Source: Epiperipatus broadwayi (lineage: Eukaryota > Onychophora > Udeonychophora > Euonychophora > Peripatidae). Taken from it: 64,000 nt of DNA. Below, in pieces: positions 23,300 to 34,592 of this stretch. The stretch is from NCBI GenBank assembly GCA_028023455.1, contig JAQFVV010000514.1:372001-436000 (forward strand). The letters run 5' to 3'. The translations under genes were made by a program, and so were the position numbers. The notes beneath the pieces are model-generated. The model was not told where the DNA came from and did not search any database. It saw only the letters and a program-made list of their open reading frames with translations. Numbering within the stretch: position 1 is the stretch's first letter; each line of letters starts with the position of its first letter.

Positions 23300-24586
23300 T
23301 ATATATATTAGAAAGGACTTGAAGTCAGACTTTTATATTCCCTACAGCTATGCACTCTATTTTATAAAACTGATACACGTGACCACTAACATGTGAAAAA
23401 GATAAGTGATCTCCAATATACATATTTCATTCTGAACCAGCATTCATCTATCATCTCTCTCACACACATATTCCTTTTTTTTTTTTTTGTGCCTATATCA
23501 ATACACACACATATATATATAATCAGTGCTCTATTTATATTAAAATAGAAAATCTTCAATCTTTAATGGATATGCTTCAATCTTCTCCATCCTCCAACTC
23601 TTCATCCATCCACATCACTGAAAATCTGATGATGGAACACTCAAAGCCCTTGTTGATGCCAATATCATGTTGGCAATATATTGGCATCATGTGGAATCCA
23701 TATCATTGTAAATCTGAGGGTGAAACAGCTCAAAAGCCCTTGTTGATGCTATTATTATTGTCACACATGTTGACAATATATTGGCATCAACAAGGGCTTT
23801 CAGGGTTCTATCATTGGATTTCAATGATATGGATTCCATGTGATGCCAATATATTGCCAACATGAGTATGACAATGACATTGGCATTAACCAGGACAGTA
23901 TTCTATCATCAGATTTTCAGTGATGTGGAAGGCTGAAGAGTTGGGGAATGAAGAAGATTGAAGCCTGTCCATTAAAAATTGAAGATTTGCTATCTTAATA
24001 TAAACTGAGTACTGATTGAAAATATGTGTGGGACGTTGTGATCTGGATCAACTGTTGAATGCTGCTTCAGCATGAAATACATATGTTAGAGATCATTTAT
24101 ATTTTTCACATGTGGTTCAGTTGTATAAGATAGAGCATCTGTAGGGAATTTGCTACATATTCAGCCTGTATTATACCCATCCTCCTTCTGTGTATTCAAA
24201 TGGACTTATTAAGGTCCTATAAGTGAGGTGTCAGAGTGATTTAAAAGTCAACATGGATATAACAATAATATTTGCATGAATAAGGGCTTTGAGTGTTTCA
24301 TCATCAGATTTTCAATGACATGGATGAAGAGGTGAAGGGTGGAGAAGATTAGGCTTGTCCATTACAGTTTGAAGATTTGCTATCTTAATATAAACTCAGA
24401 ACTGATTGTATACATGAGTGGGAGATTGTGATCTGAACCAACTGATGAGTGCTGGTTCAGCATGAAATACATATTAGAGATCGTTTATCTTTTTCACATG
24501 TTAGTGGTATGTGTATCAGTTGTATAAGATAGAGTTCATAGCTCGAAACTCCGAGTTCAAGTCTCTTCTAATTACATTAAGTTTAG
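23300..24586. repeat. Compound family A foldback with nested palindrome
   Basis: Outer parts are family A ends: TTGAAGTCAGACTTTT..CATGTGAAAAAGATAAGTGATCTCC on the left, and CATGTTAGTGGTATGTGTATCAGTTGTATAAGATAGAG..GAGTTCAAGTCTC on the right. Within 23555-23990 a second, nested palindrome repeats AAAGCCCTTGTTGATGCCAAT and AATATATTGGCATCA.. several times in both orientations. 24240-24540 repeats the right half of 23880-24170 in direct orientation. Hammerhead cores are decayed at 23430 (minus) and 24052 (CUGUUGA) and intact at 24442. Confidence 0.75.
24430..24482 (+). ncRNA. Hammerhead ribozyme candidate (family A), best formed
   Basis: Stem I is GAUCU (24430-24434) with AGAUC (24478-24482), then an internal loop and AA (24440-24441) with UU (24474-24475). 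The core is CUGAUGA (24442-24448). Stem II is GUGCUG (24449-24454) with CAGCAU (24458-24463), six pairs with loop GUU. GAAA is at 24464-24467, stem III is the single pair U-A with loop AC, and AUA predicts cleavage after 24473. All conserved core positions are present. This is the type-I arrangement with minimal stem III known from Penelope-like elements. Confidence 0.75.
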
Positions 24587-24600
24587 TATAGACAATATAC

Positions 24601-24997
24601 TTTTTTTTTCTCAGTGATGAAATGTTTATTCATAAAAAAAAAAAAAAACAGATACAGTAAAATAAATGAAATTACAGGAGTAACATGGTAAGAGAGGAAG
24701 GATACATGTAAAAAGGGAATGGGAGGTGCAGATGGGGAAATGGTGTGTAGTCCAGGCCGGTCAGAAATGCAGGTCTTCGTGATTGAGTCCTATGACAGAG
24801 GCTGAGAGAATGGGAGCTGGAGGATTGCCCAAGTGTCTGTGAGGAATGGATGTGGGGCTAGTTTGGTATCTCGGGTTTTGAGATCTCGAATTAGGTCCAA
24901 GAGCTTTTGATTGACTGAATGTACTCTCTGGTCAAGGATGATGGCACATCGGAGCAACCAGAGAGCGTAGATGAGAAAAACTGATAGTCTAATAGCT
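24601..24997 (-). mobile_element. Poly(A)-tailed retroposed fragment, 14-bp TSD
   Basis: A 397-bp island of higher GC content. On the minus strand it has an open frame LSVFLIYALWLLRCAIILDQ..LLDLIRDLKTRDTKLAPHPF ending at a stop near 24790. A ~190-bp untranslated stretch, AATAAA (complement of 24625-24630) and an A9 tail (T9 at 24601-24609) follow. TATAGACAATATAC (24587-24600) and TATAGACGATATAC (24998-25011) form a 14-bp TSD with one mismatch. It is therefore a reverse-transcribed, 5'-truncated polyadenylated RNA: either a LINE 3' end or a processed gene transcript. The peptide resembles the extreme C-terminal region of some LINE ORF2 proteins, but only loosely. Confidence 0.8.
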
Positions 24998-25421
24998 TAT
25001 AGACGATATACTTATATTTGAATATTATATATATTGTAACAACATACATGTGGCAAGATAATGGTATTGACTTTTTTAATAAAGAAAATAAAAAGAAAAA
25101 TGTATTCAAGTGGAGAGGAACAAACTTGCGTACATAATTTATTTGCATATTAATAGCTCGTATTAACCAAATAATATTTAAGTATTTCAAAAACTAATAA
25201 ATATTTCACTTTATTCCTAATATTGCTTGATCTTTACCTACTTAATAGTATAGATTATCTTTTCTATTTTAATAATCATGAAAAGTCACTTATTTTTTAA
25301 AAAAAGTGTTTTATTATTTTTTCTCATGAAATATTTACATTTTTTAAAAAAATACAATAAGAATTAAATTGGAAATCTTGCATCTATACTTAATCCGAGC
25401 ATCAAAATAAATGATTATTTT

Positions 25422-25508
25422 TTATATGTCAAAGCGTGACCGGGAAGTGAATCCGAGCCAGCTGATTGGAAGGCAGCTATGCTAACCACAAGGCCACCAA
25501 CGCTTAAC
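25422..25508 (-). mobile_element. tRNA-derived SINE, copy 2
   Basis: The minus strand reads GTTAAGCGTTGGTGGCCTTGTGGTTAGC, then box B-like CGGATTCACTTCCCGG and CGCTTTGACATATAAAAA. ATGATTATTTT occurs on both sides (25411-25421 and 25509-25519), an 11-bp TSD. The tRNA-like head is clearer than in copies 1 and 4. Confidence 0.9.
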
Positions 25509-25999
25509 ATGATTATTTTATTAGTAACAATATTCTAGAATATATTGCATTTTTAATGGGACTGTAAAAAAACTGTTTTATTTTTAAACTTTTATTAATT
25601 AAGTTTTAAATTTGAACTTAAGCGATAGTTATAGCATTCAAAATACATTTTTAAATTTAAAAAATGCATTCAAAATACATTTTTAAATTTAAAAAATGTT
25701 TTTGGAGAAAACTTAGTCTCATGGAAAGGAAGTATATTATGCAGTTGTTTTTTTATCCTAAAAAATATACCTGTAAAATCATATATGTATGTGTGCAATC
25801 TATTGGAAATCTATAAATGTGTAATTAAGTTTATTATATCATTTTTATGAAAAAGAAATAACTATGATTTATTTAAGTTATCTTATGTTGTTGTTGTTTT
25901 TCTTTTTTAAATATATATATATATATAGTGATCTCTCACACTTAGAATGAAGTGTTAAATCCAGATATGCATTAACGTACATTAAAATAACTAATATTC

Positions 26000-26106
26000 A
26001 AAGAATTTTTTCAACATACATGTGTTCAAGTGTATCAATGTTAAGAGTTAGTGTGGAGATTGGTGGGTCGTGTGAAAGTCTGTGCTCATATACTCTATAT
26101 ATTACA
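26000..26106. repeat. Family A terminal fragment
   Basis: CATGTGTTCAAGTGTATCA..GGTGGGTCGTGTGAAAGTCTGTGCTCATATACTCTATATATTACAT matches the right arm of the foldback at 6470-6746. Confidence 0.8.
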
Positions 26107-26127
26107 TTATGCTAATTGTAATTGATT

Positions 26128-26312
26128 TATTTCAACATATTGAGCATTGGCTAAAAATAGGTTTTATTCAGTATATATATGTAGCAATGACTAAGTGCGC
26201 TTTTCGGCTGGTGAAGCCAAATTAATGAGTGCCATAAATCTAACTTTACTAGCCGAAAGCGTGTATCTACTGAATAAACCCTCCTTTTAGCTATTTCAAA
26301 ATATTGAAATAA
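26128..26312. repeat. Foldback with hammerhead-like remnant
   Basis: ATTTCAACATATTGAG..GGCTAAAAATAGGTTTTATTCAGTA (26129-26174) is inverted at 26271-26312. The inner parts TGCGCTTTTCGGCT and AGCCGAAAGCGTG also pair. A CTGGTGAAGCC..GCCGAAAGCG segment is reminiscent of another hammerhead family, but the CUGANGA core is not intact. Confidence 0.6.
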
Positions 26313-26516
26313 GTAAATTAAAGTTACAGTATTATATTTTAACAAAAATTATACTGAAATATATTATGCTTTAAAAAAAAATGATAAAAAAAAATAGCAA
26401 AAGCAATATATCTGAAATGGAATACTTCATTATTAATTAGTTATGATAAACGCGTATTATTCTAAGAACATTTAAGAAAATATAACAAAATTAAAGATTT
26501 ATTTCAAGGAGTATAG

Positions 26517-26778
26517 GCGGGATTTGAATTCAGACTTTCACACAACCCACTACTCTCAGTGCCATCTCATATTGCTGACCCACCTGATCACACACATGTT
26601 GAAAAGAGAAATAATCACCAAGACCAACTGATGATTGCTGGTTTAGCATGAAATGCGTTTGTTGGTGAATATTTATCATTTCAACATGTGTGTGATCAGG
26701 TGGGTCAGCAATATGAGATGGCACTGAGAGTAGTAGGTTGTGTGAAAGTCTGAGTTCAAATCCCGCCTATATTGCATA
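26517..26778. repeat. Family A foldback, near-perfect ~110-bp arms
   Basis: ATAGGCGGGATTTGAATTCAGACTTTCACACAACC..CTGATCACACACATGTTGAAA on the left is inverted with very few changes at 26675-26775. The centre carries one hammerhead core. The high arm identity suggests recent formation or gene conversion. The minus frame at 26530-26724 is an artefact of the palindrome. Confidence 0.85.
26612..26668 (+). ncRNA. Hammerhead ribozyme candidate (family A)
   Basis: CUGAUGA at 26628-26634, stem II UGCU/AGCA around GGUUU, GAAA at 26650-26653, stem III as a single U-G pair with loop GC, and GUU with predicted cleavage after 26659. The outer stem I is CACCAA (26616-26621) with UUGGUG (26662-26667), separated by an internal loop. 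The core is intact; the U-G stem III is a mild weakness. Confidence 0.6.
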
Positions 26779-27349
26779 TATAAATGCAGGTTTAAGCCTG
26801 TGCAATGTATTCAGGAAGTATAATATCTTTAAATAAGCAAGAAAGTTTAAACAGTATTTATTTATTTGTATTTTTTATATAATTCTGTAATATAATGAAT
26901 AATTATATTTATGATTGAATTATTACAGAAAATAATAATGCATTAAAGAAAAAGTACCGTTACTGCCTTTTATTATTTGAATTTTATTTAAAAAGAGAAG
27001 ATTAAAAGCAAGAAACAAATGTTGACATGTGTGCATATATGAAATTCTATCATTAATTTGATTAGTTTCTCTTAAAATAATAATTTATAAATGTGTGTGC
27101 AAATTGTACATTTATTTATTTATGATGTTTTTCATGCTAGAGAGAAATGAAATTGTCCGTCATGCTATTATCTTTTTTAATCAAATGAATTAATTATCCA
27201 TTAAAATATTTTTGCATTTAAAAATAAATTATGCCTGCTATCTATCTTTAACACTTATGTTATAAAATTATTTTCATAATTTTGCAATTAAAGAATTTCG
27301 TCTTATATTTGATTGTATCTTCAGAATATTATCTGATATTGTTCATTGA

Positions 27350-27446
27350 TTGAATAATAATAATAATAATAATAATTTTAAACTGATCTCAGAAAAAATA
27401 ATAATAATAATAATAATTTTAAACTGATCTCAGAAAAAAAATAATT
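27350..27446. repeat. (TAA)n with tandem duplication, just upstream of RTE copy 1
   Basis: A (TAA)n tract followed by TTTTAAACTGATCTCAGAAAAA is present twice in tandem immediately before the RTE insertion. Confidence 0.85.
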
Positions 27447-27461
27447 CAATATAAATAATAT

Positions 27462-30398
27462 GTACCCCTTATTCCCAGGAGGCTGTAAAGTCACCAACCA
27501 AGGCAGCGGTTGGTGGCCGAAGGCGGAGGGTGCTAAGAATCCCCTGATTGCGGACCCAGGCTGCCATTTGATGACGACTTTTTATTTAGGTACTTACAAC
27601 TGCAGATCACTTTCAAGTGAAGGAAGATTGCAAGAATTAGAAGAAGAACTCTCTTATATTAAATGGGACATTATTGGACTTTGTGAAGTTAGAAGAAAAG
27701 GTGAAGAGACAATTGATTTAAAAAGTGGACATATACTCTATTATAAAGGCACAAATATTGGAAATACAAGTGGAGTAGGATTCATTATAAATAAAAAGTG
27801 GAAGAACAATATTGTGGAGATTGATGGTGTATCGGACAGAGTGGCAAGATTAGTTATACAACTTAATAGCAGATACCAAATGCAGATAATTCAGATTTAT
27901 GCCCCAACAAGTTTTCATAGTGATGAAGTAGTAGAAGATTTTTATATGGATGTACAAAAGGCTTTTGATCAGAGTAAACACCATTTTAAAATTGTTATGG
28001 GAGACTTTAATGCTAGAATTGGTAAAAAAATGAAAGATGAAAGTGCTGTGGGTAATCTTGGTTATGGTAATAGAAATGAGAGAGGACATAGACTTGTGGA
28101 GTTTGCAGAAAAAGAAAAACTTTATATTATGAATTCCTTTTTTGAGAAAAATGTTAAAAGGAAATGGACATGGAAGCATCCAAATGAAGGTACAGCAGAA
28201 TTGGATTATATTTTGACTAACAGGAAATACATATTTCAAGATTGTAATGTTCTTAATAAATTTAACACAGGAAGTGATCATCGATTAGTAAGGTGTAAGA
28301 TACGTGTTAATGTAAAACTAGAGAGACAAAAATTATTAAGAAAAACAATATTTACAGTTGATATTCCTAATCTTCAGAAACATTCTAATGAATTTAAATT
28401 AGAACTTACAAATCGGTTTCAAGTATTAATAGATTTTGAACATGATTCAGATTTGAATGAAATTAATATTAAAATAACTAATACATTTTTGAAAACTGCA
28501 ACAAAGATAGCTGGTAGAAAGAAACAGCAATTGACCAATAAAATTTCTACTGAGAGTAGAGAATTTATGAAGAAAAGAAAAAATATGAAGATATACAAAA
28601 ATGATGCATTAAAAAGAATTGAATATCTCGAATTTTGTAAAATGGTGCGGAAAAAAGTTGAAAATGATATAAGAAAGTATAACTGTGAACTAGCAAGGAA
28701 AGCTGTAGAAGAAAATAAAAGTCTTAAGAATGTAAAACAACATTTTGGTATTGGTAGGAAATTTATATCTGCAATAAGAAAAAAAGATGGAATTATTACT
28801 AAAAGGAGAGATGACATCATGAAATTGGTAGAAGATTTTTATCAAGAATTATATAGTAATAAAGAACAGATACCTCCTATATCTATTACATCTTCCAAAT
28901 TGCCCAGAGTTTTAAATGAAGAAGTGAGACATGTAATTAAATGTATGAAGAAAGGAAAGGCTCCAGGTAATGATGGAATTATAATTGATATATTAAAAGA
29001 AGCAGATGAAGAAATAGAATTTTTTTTAGCAAAGTTATATACCAAATGTTTAAATGATAAAGATGTACTGGATGATTGGAAGAATGCAGTAATAATATTA
29101 ATATTTAAAAAAGGTGATAAAGAAGATATTAGAAATTACAGACCTATCAGCCTTTTATCAGTTTTATATAAAAATTTTACCAAGATAATTACTACTCGTC
29201 TACAGAGAACATTGGATTTCCACCAACCAAGAGAACAAGCCGGATTTAAAAGTGGTTTTAGTACAGTAGATCATATCCAGGTATTGAGAGAAGTCATAGA
29301 AAGGACAAATGAATATGAGTTGCCATTATGCTTAGGATTTGTAGATTATACACATTTCTTCAGTGATTAAAGCATTGGATCATCAAGGTATAGATCCAGG
29401 ATATTGTCATATTTTAAAGAATATTTATAAAAATGCAACAGCAACAATTAGATTACATAATGATACTGGAAAAATCAACATTGAGAAAGGTGTAAGACAA
29501 GGTGACTCCATATCTCCAAAACTTTTTACAGCAGTGCTGCATGAAGTATTTTGTGGATTAAAATGGGAAACTAAAGGAGTGAAAGTAAATGGTGATTATT
29601 TAAGTCATTTAGATTTCGCAAATGATGTAGTTGTTTTTGCAAATAATGCTTCAGATCTGCAGGAAATGTTGCAGGAATTATCAGATGAAAGTAGGAAAGT
29701 AGGACTAAAGATACATGTTAAAAAGACTAAAGTAATGTTTAATCGATTTGCTCAAAATATGAAAATAAAGATTGATTATGATGAATTAGAAGAAGTTAAC
29801 AGTTACAAATACCTTGGTCAGATTATTAATACAGATGGAAACATAATGGAGGAAATTAATCATAGAATTAAACTTGGTTGGAGTGCTTTTGGTAGAAATA
29901 ACTTGATACTAAAAGGAAATATGGCTATGTGTTTGAAAAGGAAGGTTTTTAACAAATGTGTTTTACCAGTTCTCACTTATGGATCTGAGACTTGGACACT
30001 TAATAGAAGAGCAATTCAGAGACTTCAGACCACTCAAAGAAGTATGGAGAGATGTATGTTGGGAGTAACAAGAAGAGATCGTAAATGCAATATATGGGTA
30101 AGAGAACAAACAGGTGTTACTGACATCATTGAAAAAATTAAAAGATTGAAGTGGAGTTGGGCTGGACATATTGTTAGAAGAGATGATAATAGATGGACAA
30201 TTGAAATTTTAAACGGGATTCCAAGAGATTGTAAAAGACCCAGAAAGAGACCACATGTGAGATGGATGGATGAAATAAGAAAGTGTGCAGGGGTGATGTG
30301 GAGAAGAGAAGCTAAAGATCGGAGAAGATGGATTAAACTTGGAGAGACCTTCATCCTGCAGTGGATTGATAATGGTTGATAATGATGATGATGATGAC
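27462..30398 (+). mobile_element. RTE-like LINE, copy 1, 5'-truncated
   Basis: Starts within the 5' leader of the family (CTTATTCCCAGGAGGCTG, compare the same segment inside copies 2 and 3) and ends with the TTGATAATGATGATGATGATGA tail. ACCCCT at both junctions may be a short duplication but is not convincing. It has more substitutions relative to copies 2 and 3 than those have to each other, so it is an older insertion. Confidence 0.9.
27568..30379 (+). pseudogene. RTE-like endonuclease-reverse transcriptase, inactivated (copy 1)
   Basis: Encodes a retrotransposon polyprotein that nicks target DNA and primes cDNA synthesis there. The N-terminal AP-like endonuclease is complete, with [41 protein letters not shown] and GSDHRLV. 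The reverse transcriptase follows, with [35 protein letters not shown] and GVRQGDSISPKLF. Two lesions kill it. About 20 bp are missing just after FVDY (29350), removing the rest of motif A and shifting frame. The catalytic FADD is FAND (29620-29631). The 27460 frame continues to 29370 and a second frame runs 29363-30379 to FILQWIDNG. Databases often mislabel this family as craniofacial development protein 2-like. Confidence 0.92.
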
Positions 30399-30745
30399 CC
30401 CTCTCACTCTAAATATAAACTGCCCCAGAGCAGATTTTCCAGGTCATATATAAAAGTATATGCAACAACACAAACCTGCAGCACAGTTTATTTTTGAGAA
30501 TTTCATAGTAATCTCTCTACAAGAATTGCACAGCACAAATATCAATACAATCAAGCTAAGATACGAGTCTAAACATGGTCACAGCTTTGAACCCATATCC
30601 ACCAGTATTATCAGCTCTGAAAGTAATGATGCTAAATGCAAAGCTAAAGAGGCCTGGCACACATGCAGTTAGCAAGAAAGGATCCTACCTCCCCCCCTCT
30701 TGTCAAAAAAAAGTGGCTCATGCAAATAAACAATTTCTATCTTAT
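30399..30745. other. Unassigned sequence after RTE copy 1
   Basis: A 70-codon frame at 30460-30672 (MQQHKPAAQFIFENF..) is not recognised. The composition is less AT-rich than average and includes a C7 run at 30690. There are no conserved motifs. Confidence 0.3.
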
Positions 30746-30749
30746 AATT

Positions 30750-30965
30750 ATTAAAGAGAAGTAAACCTTGGATAATGTGCTATTTCTTGAATATTATAAA
30801 ACTCTCCACGCACTCATGTAAGAGTATTAAAAACTTAAGTGAATCACTTGAGTTTAGGTGTATTTGTATATATATCAGCTTCTATTGACCATGCTTATAT
30901 CAGGGCTTGAATCTATTGTGTGCCTGATGAATTATCGGTAGTATTAGACAAGCTTTTCTTACTAT
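30750..30965. repeat. Dispersed repeat family E, copy 1
   Basis: GATAATGTGCTATTTC..AAACTTAAGTGAATCACTTGAGTTT..GGGCTTGAATCTATTGTGTGCCTG recurs inverted at 55425-55595. Its distal part (accatgct..ggcttgaatctattgtgtgcctg) recurs in the 32370-33265 cluster. Confidence 0.7.
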
Positions 30966-31355
30966 ACATGTTGTACATATTATTTATATTGAATAACAAT
31001 AATAGTAATAATAATTATTATTATCAAATGATTTATTGATCAGAAATTCACATGAAGTTTAAGCATTGGAGTGAGAAAATTGAGTGGCAGTCTATGATAC
31101 TAGAGCCCTAGAATTTGCCACTCCATTATACCAGGCATTCAGAATAGATTATAACTAGATTAGCTTTTTGGGGGGTACCTGGCAGAAATAACATTCATGT
31201 ATATGAAAAACAATTTTGCAAGTAGAATTCAAGGCATCAGATCACTAGTATTTATGTTATAACATGTATGTTGTTCATATTGTCAGTTTCATTTATTATG
31301 AAAACAAATAAATTCATGTTTATTAATTGATTTTAGAATACTGAATATATTTCAA

Positions 31356-32171
31356 GCCAATAAACATCACATGATCACCATTTCTTATGCTTGCTTATAA
31401 CAGTTATTAAAACAGGCAAAACTCACTATTCATATTGCCACACACAGCAAGCTAGAGTAATCAATGGATGCCAGAAGGCTTGTGCATAAAATCCCCATAT
31501 AGTGCCTGCTCATCCAATATCCCCAGACTAGTTTCTGGCTTGTGGCCTTCATCAATGAGGAGTCTTGGATCTGAGAGCACTGCACCTAGATCTTAGGATC
31601 TATTGCAACCCTCTAGCAGCCACCTTTTATCTCCACTTAACTACAAAACCATGAGTCTTAAATTGAAAACACCTTAATATTTTCAATCCAAGCTCATTAG
31701 CTTATATAGTCATATAGGTCTGAACCCAGTTCATCATGTGGTGATCATGTGATGTTTATTGGCTTAAAACCAATCCTGCCTAATAGGATAGTGGTGGCTA
31801 TGGTTATTAAAGAATCAAAGACATCAAAATGTACAGGTGCTGAACTGAGTTCAGACTTATATGATTATATAAGCTAATGAGCTTGGATTGAAAATATTAA
31901 AGTGCTTTCAGTTTAAGACTCATGGTTTTGTAGTTAAGTGGAGATAAAATGTGGCTTCTAGAGGGTTGCATTAGATTCTAAGATCTAGGTGCAGTGCTCT
32001 CAAATCCATCCAAGGCTTCTCACTAATGACGGCCACAAGCCAGAAACTAGTCTGGGGATGGATGAGTAGACACTAGATAGGAATTTTATGCAGAAGCCTT
32101 CTGGCATCCATTGATTACTCCAGCTTGCTGTATGTAGCAATATGTACAGTGAGTTTTGCCTGTTTTAATAT
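31356..32171. mobile_element. Family B foldback retroelement, long form, ~14-bp TSD
   Basis: Arms of roughly 340 bp (from GTTATTAAAACAGGCAAAACTC.. to ..TAGGTCTGAACCCAGTTC, and the inverse at 31830-32165) surround a ~95-bp loop. A one-sided lead, AATAAACATCACATGATCACC, precedes the left arm. TGAATATATTTCAA (31342-31355) and TGAATATATCTTAA (32172-32185) flank it. Both ribozyme cores have decayed: the left arm, minus strand at 31514-31568, has UUGAUGA, and the right arm, plus strand at 32010-32060, has CUAAUGA. Confidence 0.75.
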
Positions 32172-32369
32172 TGAATATATCTTAAAAGTGAATATTTATA
32201 AGCTGCTCTTGGATAATCCTGCATTATCTCCTCATGATGAGTCACCCAATAGAGCATTTTGTGTCCTTTCCCATTAGTGATTATATCATTAATATTTATA
32301 GGTCCCAGTGAACTTGTTAAAAGAGTTTGAAAGTTTCAGTTATGTGATATAAATATTTTATTTATATAG

Positions 32370-33265
32370 CACTTGTCTACGTTTATAATATAGAGAAGAG
32401 AATATATCCTCAGTCATGCACTTTTCATGAATTTACACCCATCCACCCTTAAGCATCAGTTTAAGAAGCATAAGTGGACCATTTATGCCAACATTTGCTC
32501 ACCATGATAACTTGACAAATGAATTATACAAATTTATTTATTCTATATGAGGAGAGAGGTGGATAACCTCCTGCAATTAGAAAGAAATATTAAATTTTGA
32601 ATTTACAGAAATAAATAGTCTATTTATATAGTGCTTGATTATGTATGTAATATAGAGAAGGGAATAAAACTTTGGTCATGCACTTTTCATGAATTTACAC
32701 GCACCACCCATAACCATCAATTTAAAAAGCATAAGTGGACAAATTATGCTTAGAGCTTATTATTATATAAGCCAACCTTTACTCACCATGCTGAATTCAA
32801 GGCTTTAGCCTATTGTATGCCTATTATACTAGATGATGAAAGAATTGTACAAACTTATTTATTCTATAGCAGGAGAGAGGTTGAACCTCCTTTTTAACCA
32901 CATGCAATTAGAAGTGAATATTGAATTTTGAATTTACTGCATACATAGTCAAGCCCTATGTAAATAGACTATTTATTGCAGTAAATTCAAAATTTAATAT
33001 TTACTTGTATCACAGGTGAATAAAAGTGAGATTTAACATTCTCCTGCTAGAGAATGAATATTTGTACAATTCATTTGTCAGTTATATATCAGACACACAA
33101 TATGTTAAAGCCCTGATTTCAGCACAGTGAGAAATTGTTGGCTTATATAATGATAAACCATAAACATGTGGTCCACTTGTGCTTTTTAAACTGATTCTTA
33201 TGGGTGAGTGCATGTAAATTCATGAAAAACACATGTCTGAAGCTTTATTCTCTTCTCTATATTAC
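32370..33265. repeat. Family E cluster: two direct units and one inverted unit
   Basis: A ~260-bp unit (ATATAGAGAAG..TCATGCACTTTTCATGAATTTACAC..AAGCATAAGTGGAC..TTTATTCTAT..GGAGAGAGGT..ATATTAAATTTTGAATTTAC) occurs at 32385-32615. It recurs directly at 32645-32945 with an extra ~60 bp and inverted at 32980-33260. The last two form a large hairpin centred near 32965. No coding signal and no hammerhead core are seen. Confidence 0.8.
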
Positions 33266-33894
33266 AATTATATGATAGTTTGTTCAGATATGACATTTAT
33301 TTGGCCATGTGATTAGAATCATTTATTTTAATATTAAGATCAGAAGTGTTACTTATATAAGAATATGACCTCATTTGGTGTTGCTCCTATGGTGTATAAA
33401 AAAAGTCCATAGTCACTATATCTGAACATACTTTCTTTAATGACCTTGCCATAATACAGAGTATGGTAAAAAAATGCTCATTTCTAATAATTGATTACTA
33501 ATCCAATCTTCATAAATGAGGCTCATGCTATTACATCATCAAAGTTGAATTCATGGATTAGGACTAAAACCAGTCTCTCTGTATCACTAAAATTGATTCC
33601 TGAGCATACTCAATTCAATCTGTTGCCATTCGAACCAGACAGACTAATTTGTTTTGGTATAGGAATATTATTAAAGCCATTAGTTTATTAAGGATAAAGC
33701 AAAATTTATAACCAAGAGATACAATTGTTGAGCATGAAGATATACATATAGGTAAATGAAATAAACATAATATTACATTCTTTTTGTAGTGACATATGTA
33801 CTACTTTTGTTATTAAATATTCAGTGCCATTTTATTTATTTTGACTTTTTATTACATAGAATTCAATTATTTATGCTTACCTTATTTCCAACAT

Positions 33895-34100
33895 ATTTCT
33901 ATACATACAAGATATACATATATAATGTACCATATACTCCATAATTTATACTTCATAATGCACTTTTAACAAGCCTCACCTCTGATGATGACTGCTGGAT
34001 AGTTGAAACTGTTGGCAAGAGGAGATAAAATAAATCACATGTTATAAGTGCATTATGAAGTATAAATTATGGAGTATGTGGTATATTATATTTTATATAA
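33895..34100. repeat. Family D foldback with hammerhead core in the loop
   Basis: The arms GTACCATATACTCCATAATTTATACTTCATAATGCACTT (33927-33966) and their inverse at 34050-34090 enclose a ribozyme core at the centre. The layout, arms outside and hammerhead inside, matches 8605-9305 and 56290-56545. Confidence 0.8.
33972..34020 (+). ncRNA. Hammerhead ribozyme candidate (family D)
   Basis: CUGAUGA at 33982-33988, stem II GACU (33990-33993) with AGUU (34001-34004), GAAA at 34005-34008, C-U-G, and GUU with predicted cleavage after 34013. Stem I has CU with GG next to the core, an internal loop, then CCUC (33974-33977) with GAGG. The core is intact. Confidence 0.65.
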
Positions 34101-34592
34101 TTCAGCAATGCAAATAAGAAGTGGAAGGAAATGTTAAGATATACATATATTAAGTGAAAACAAATAAAAGGATATTAAACATGCATTTATATTTTTTTAT
34201 GTATGATATAAAAAATGTACTTAGATTTTTTTATTATATGAATTATTATGTTTTTGTGTGTGTGTGTGTGTGTGCAGTTCTATTAAATTATACATTAAAC
34301 AATGATTTTAATGGATTGTGTATTTATTTCTTTTATAAATAATAATAAAAAATTCACCAACTTTTATTAATGATGTTATTTTATTTTTTAAAAATATTTT
34401 TATGCCTTCTTTAATCAATTTTTATAATGCAATCAAATATTCTTACATTTTTGGCTGACTAGCAATCATAAGAACTACAATATTCAAATGTGATTAGTAT
34501 ATGTTTATATAAAAATAGATATAATTATATAACACTTTACAACATAGAATTTACAAAATACAAATATTTTAATGAGTATGATAATTATATAT

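Noticed and set aside
26530-26724. Small protein gene on the minus strand
   Set aside because: The frame lies wholly within a near-perfect palindrome of family A and has no independent support.
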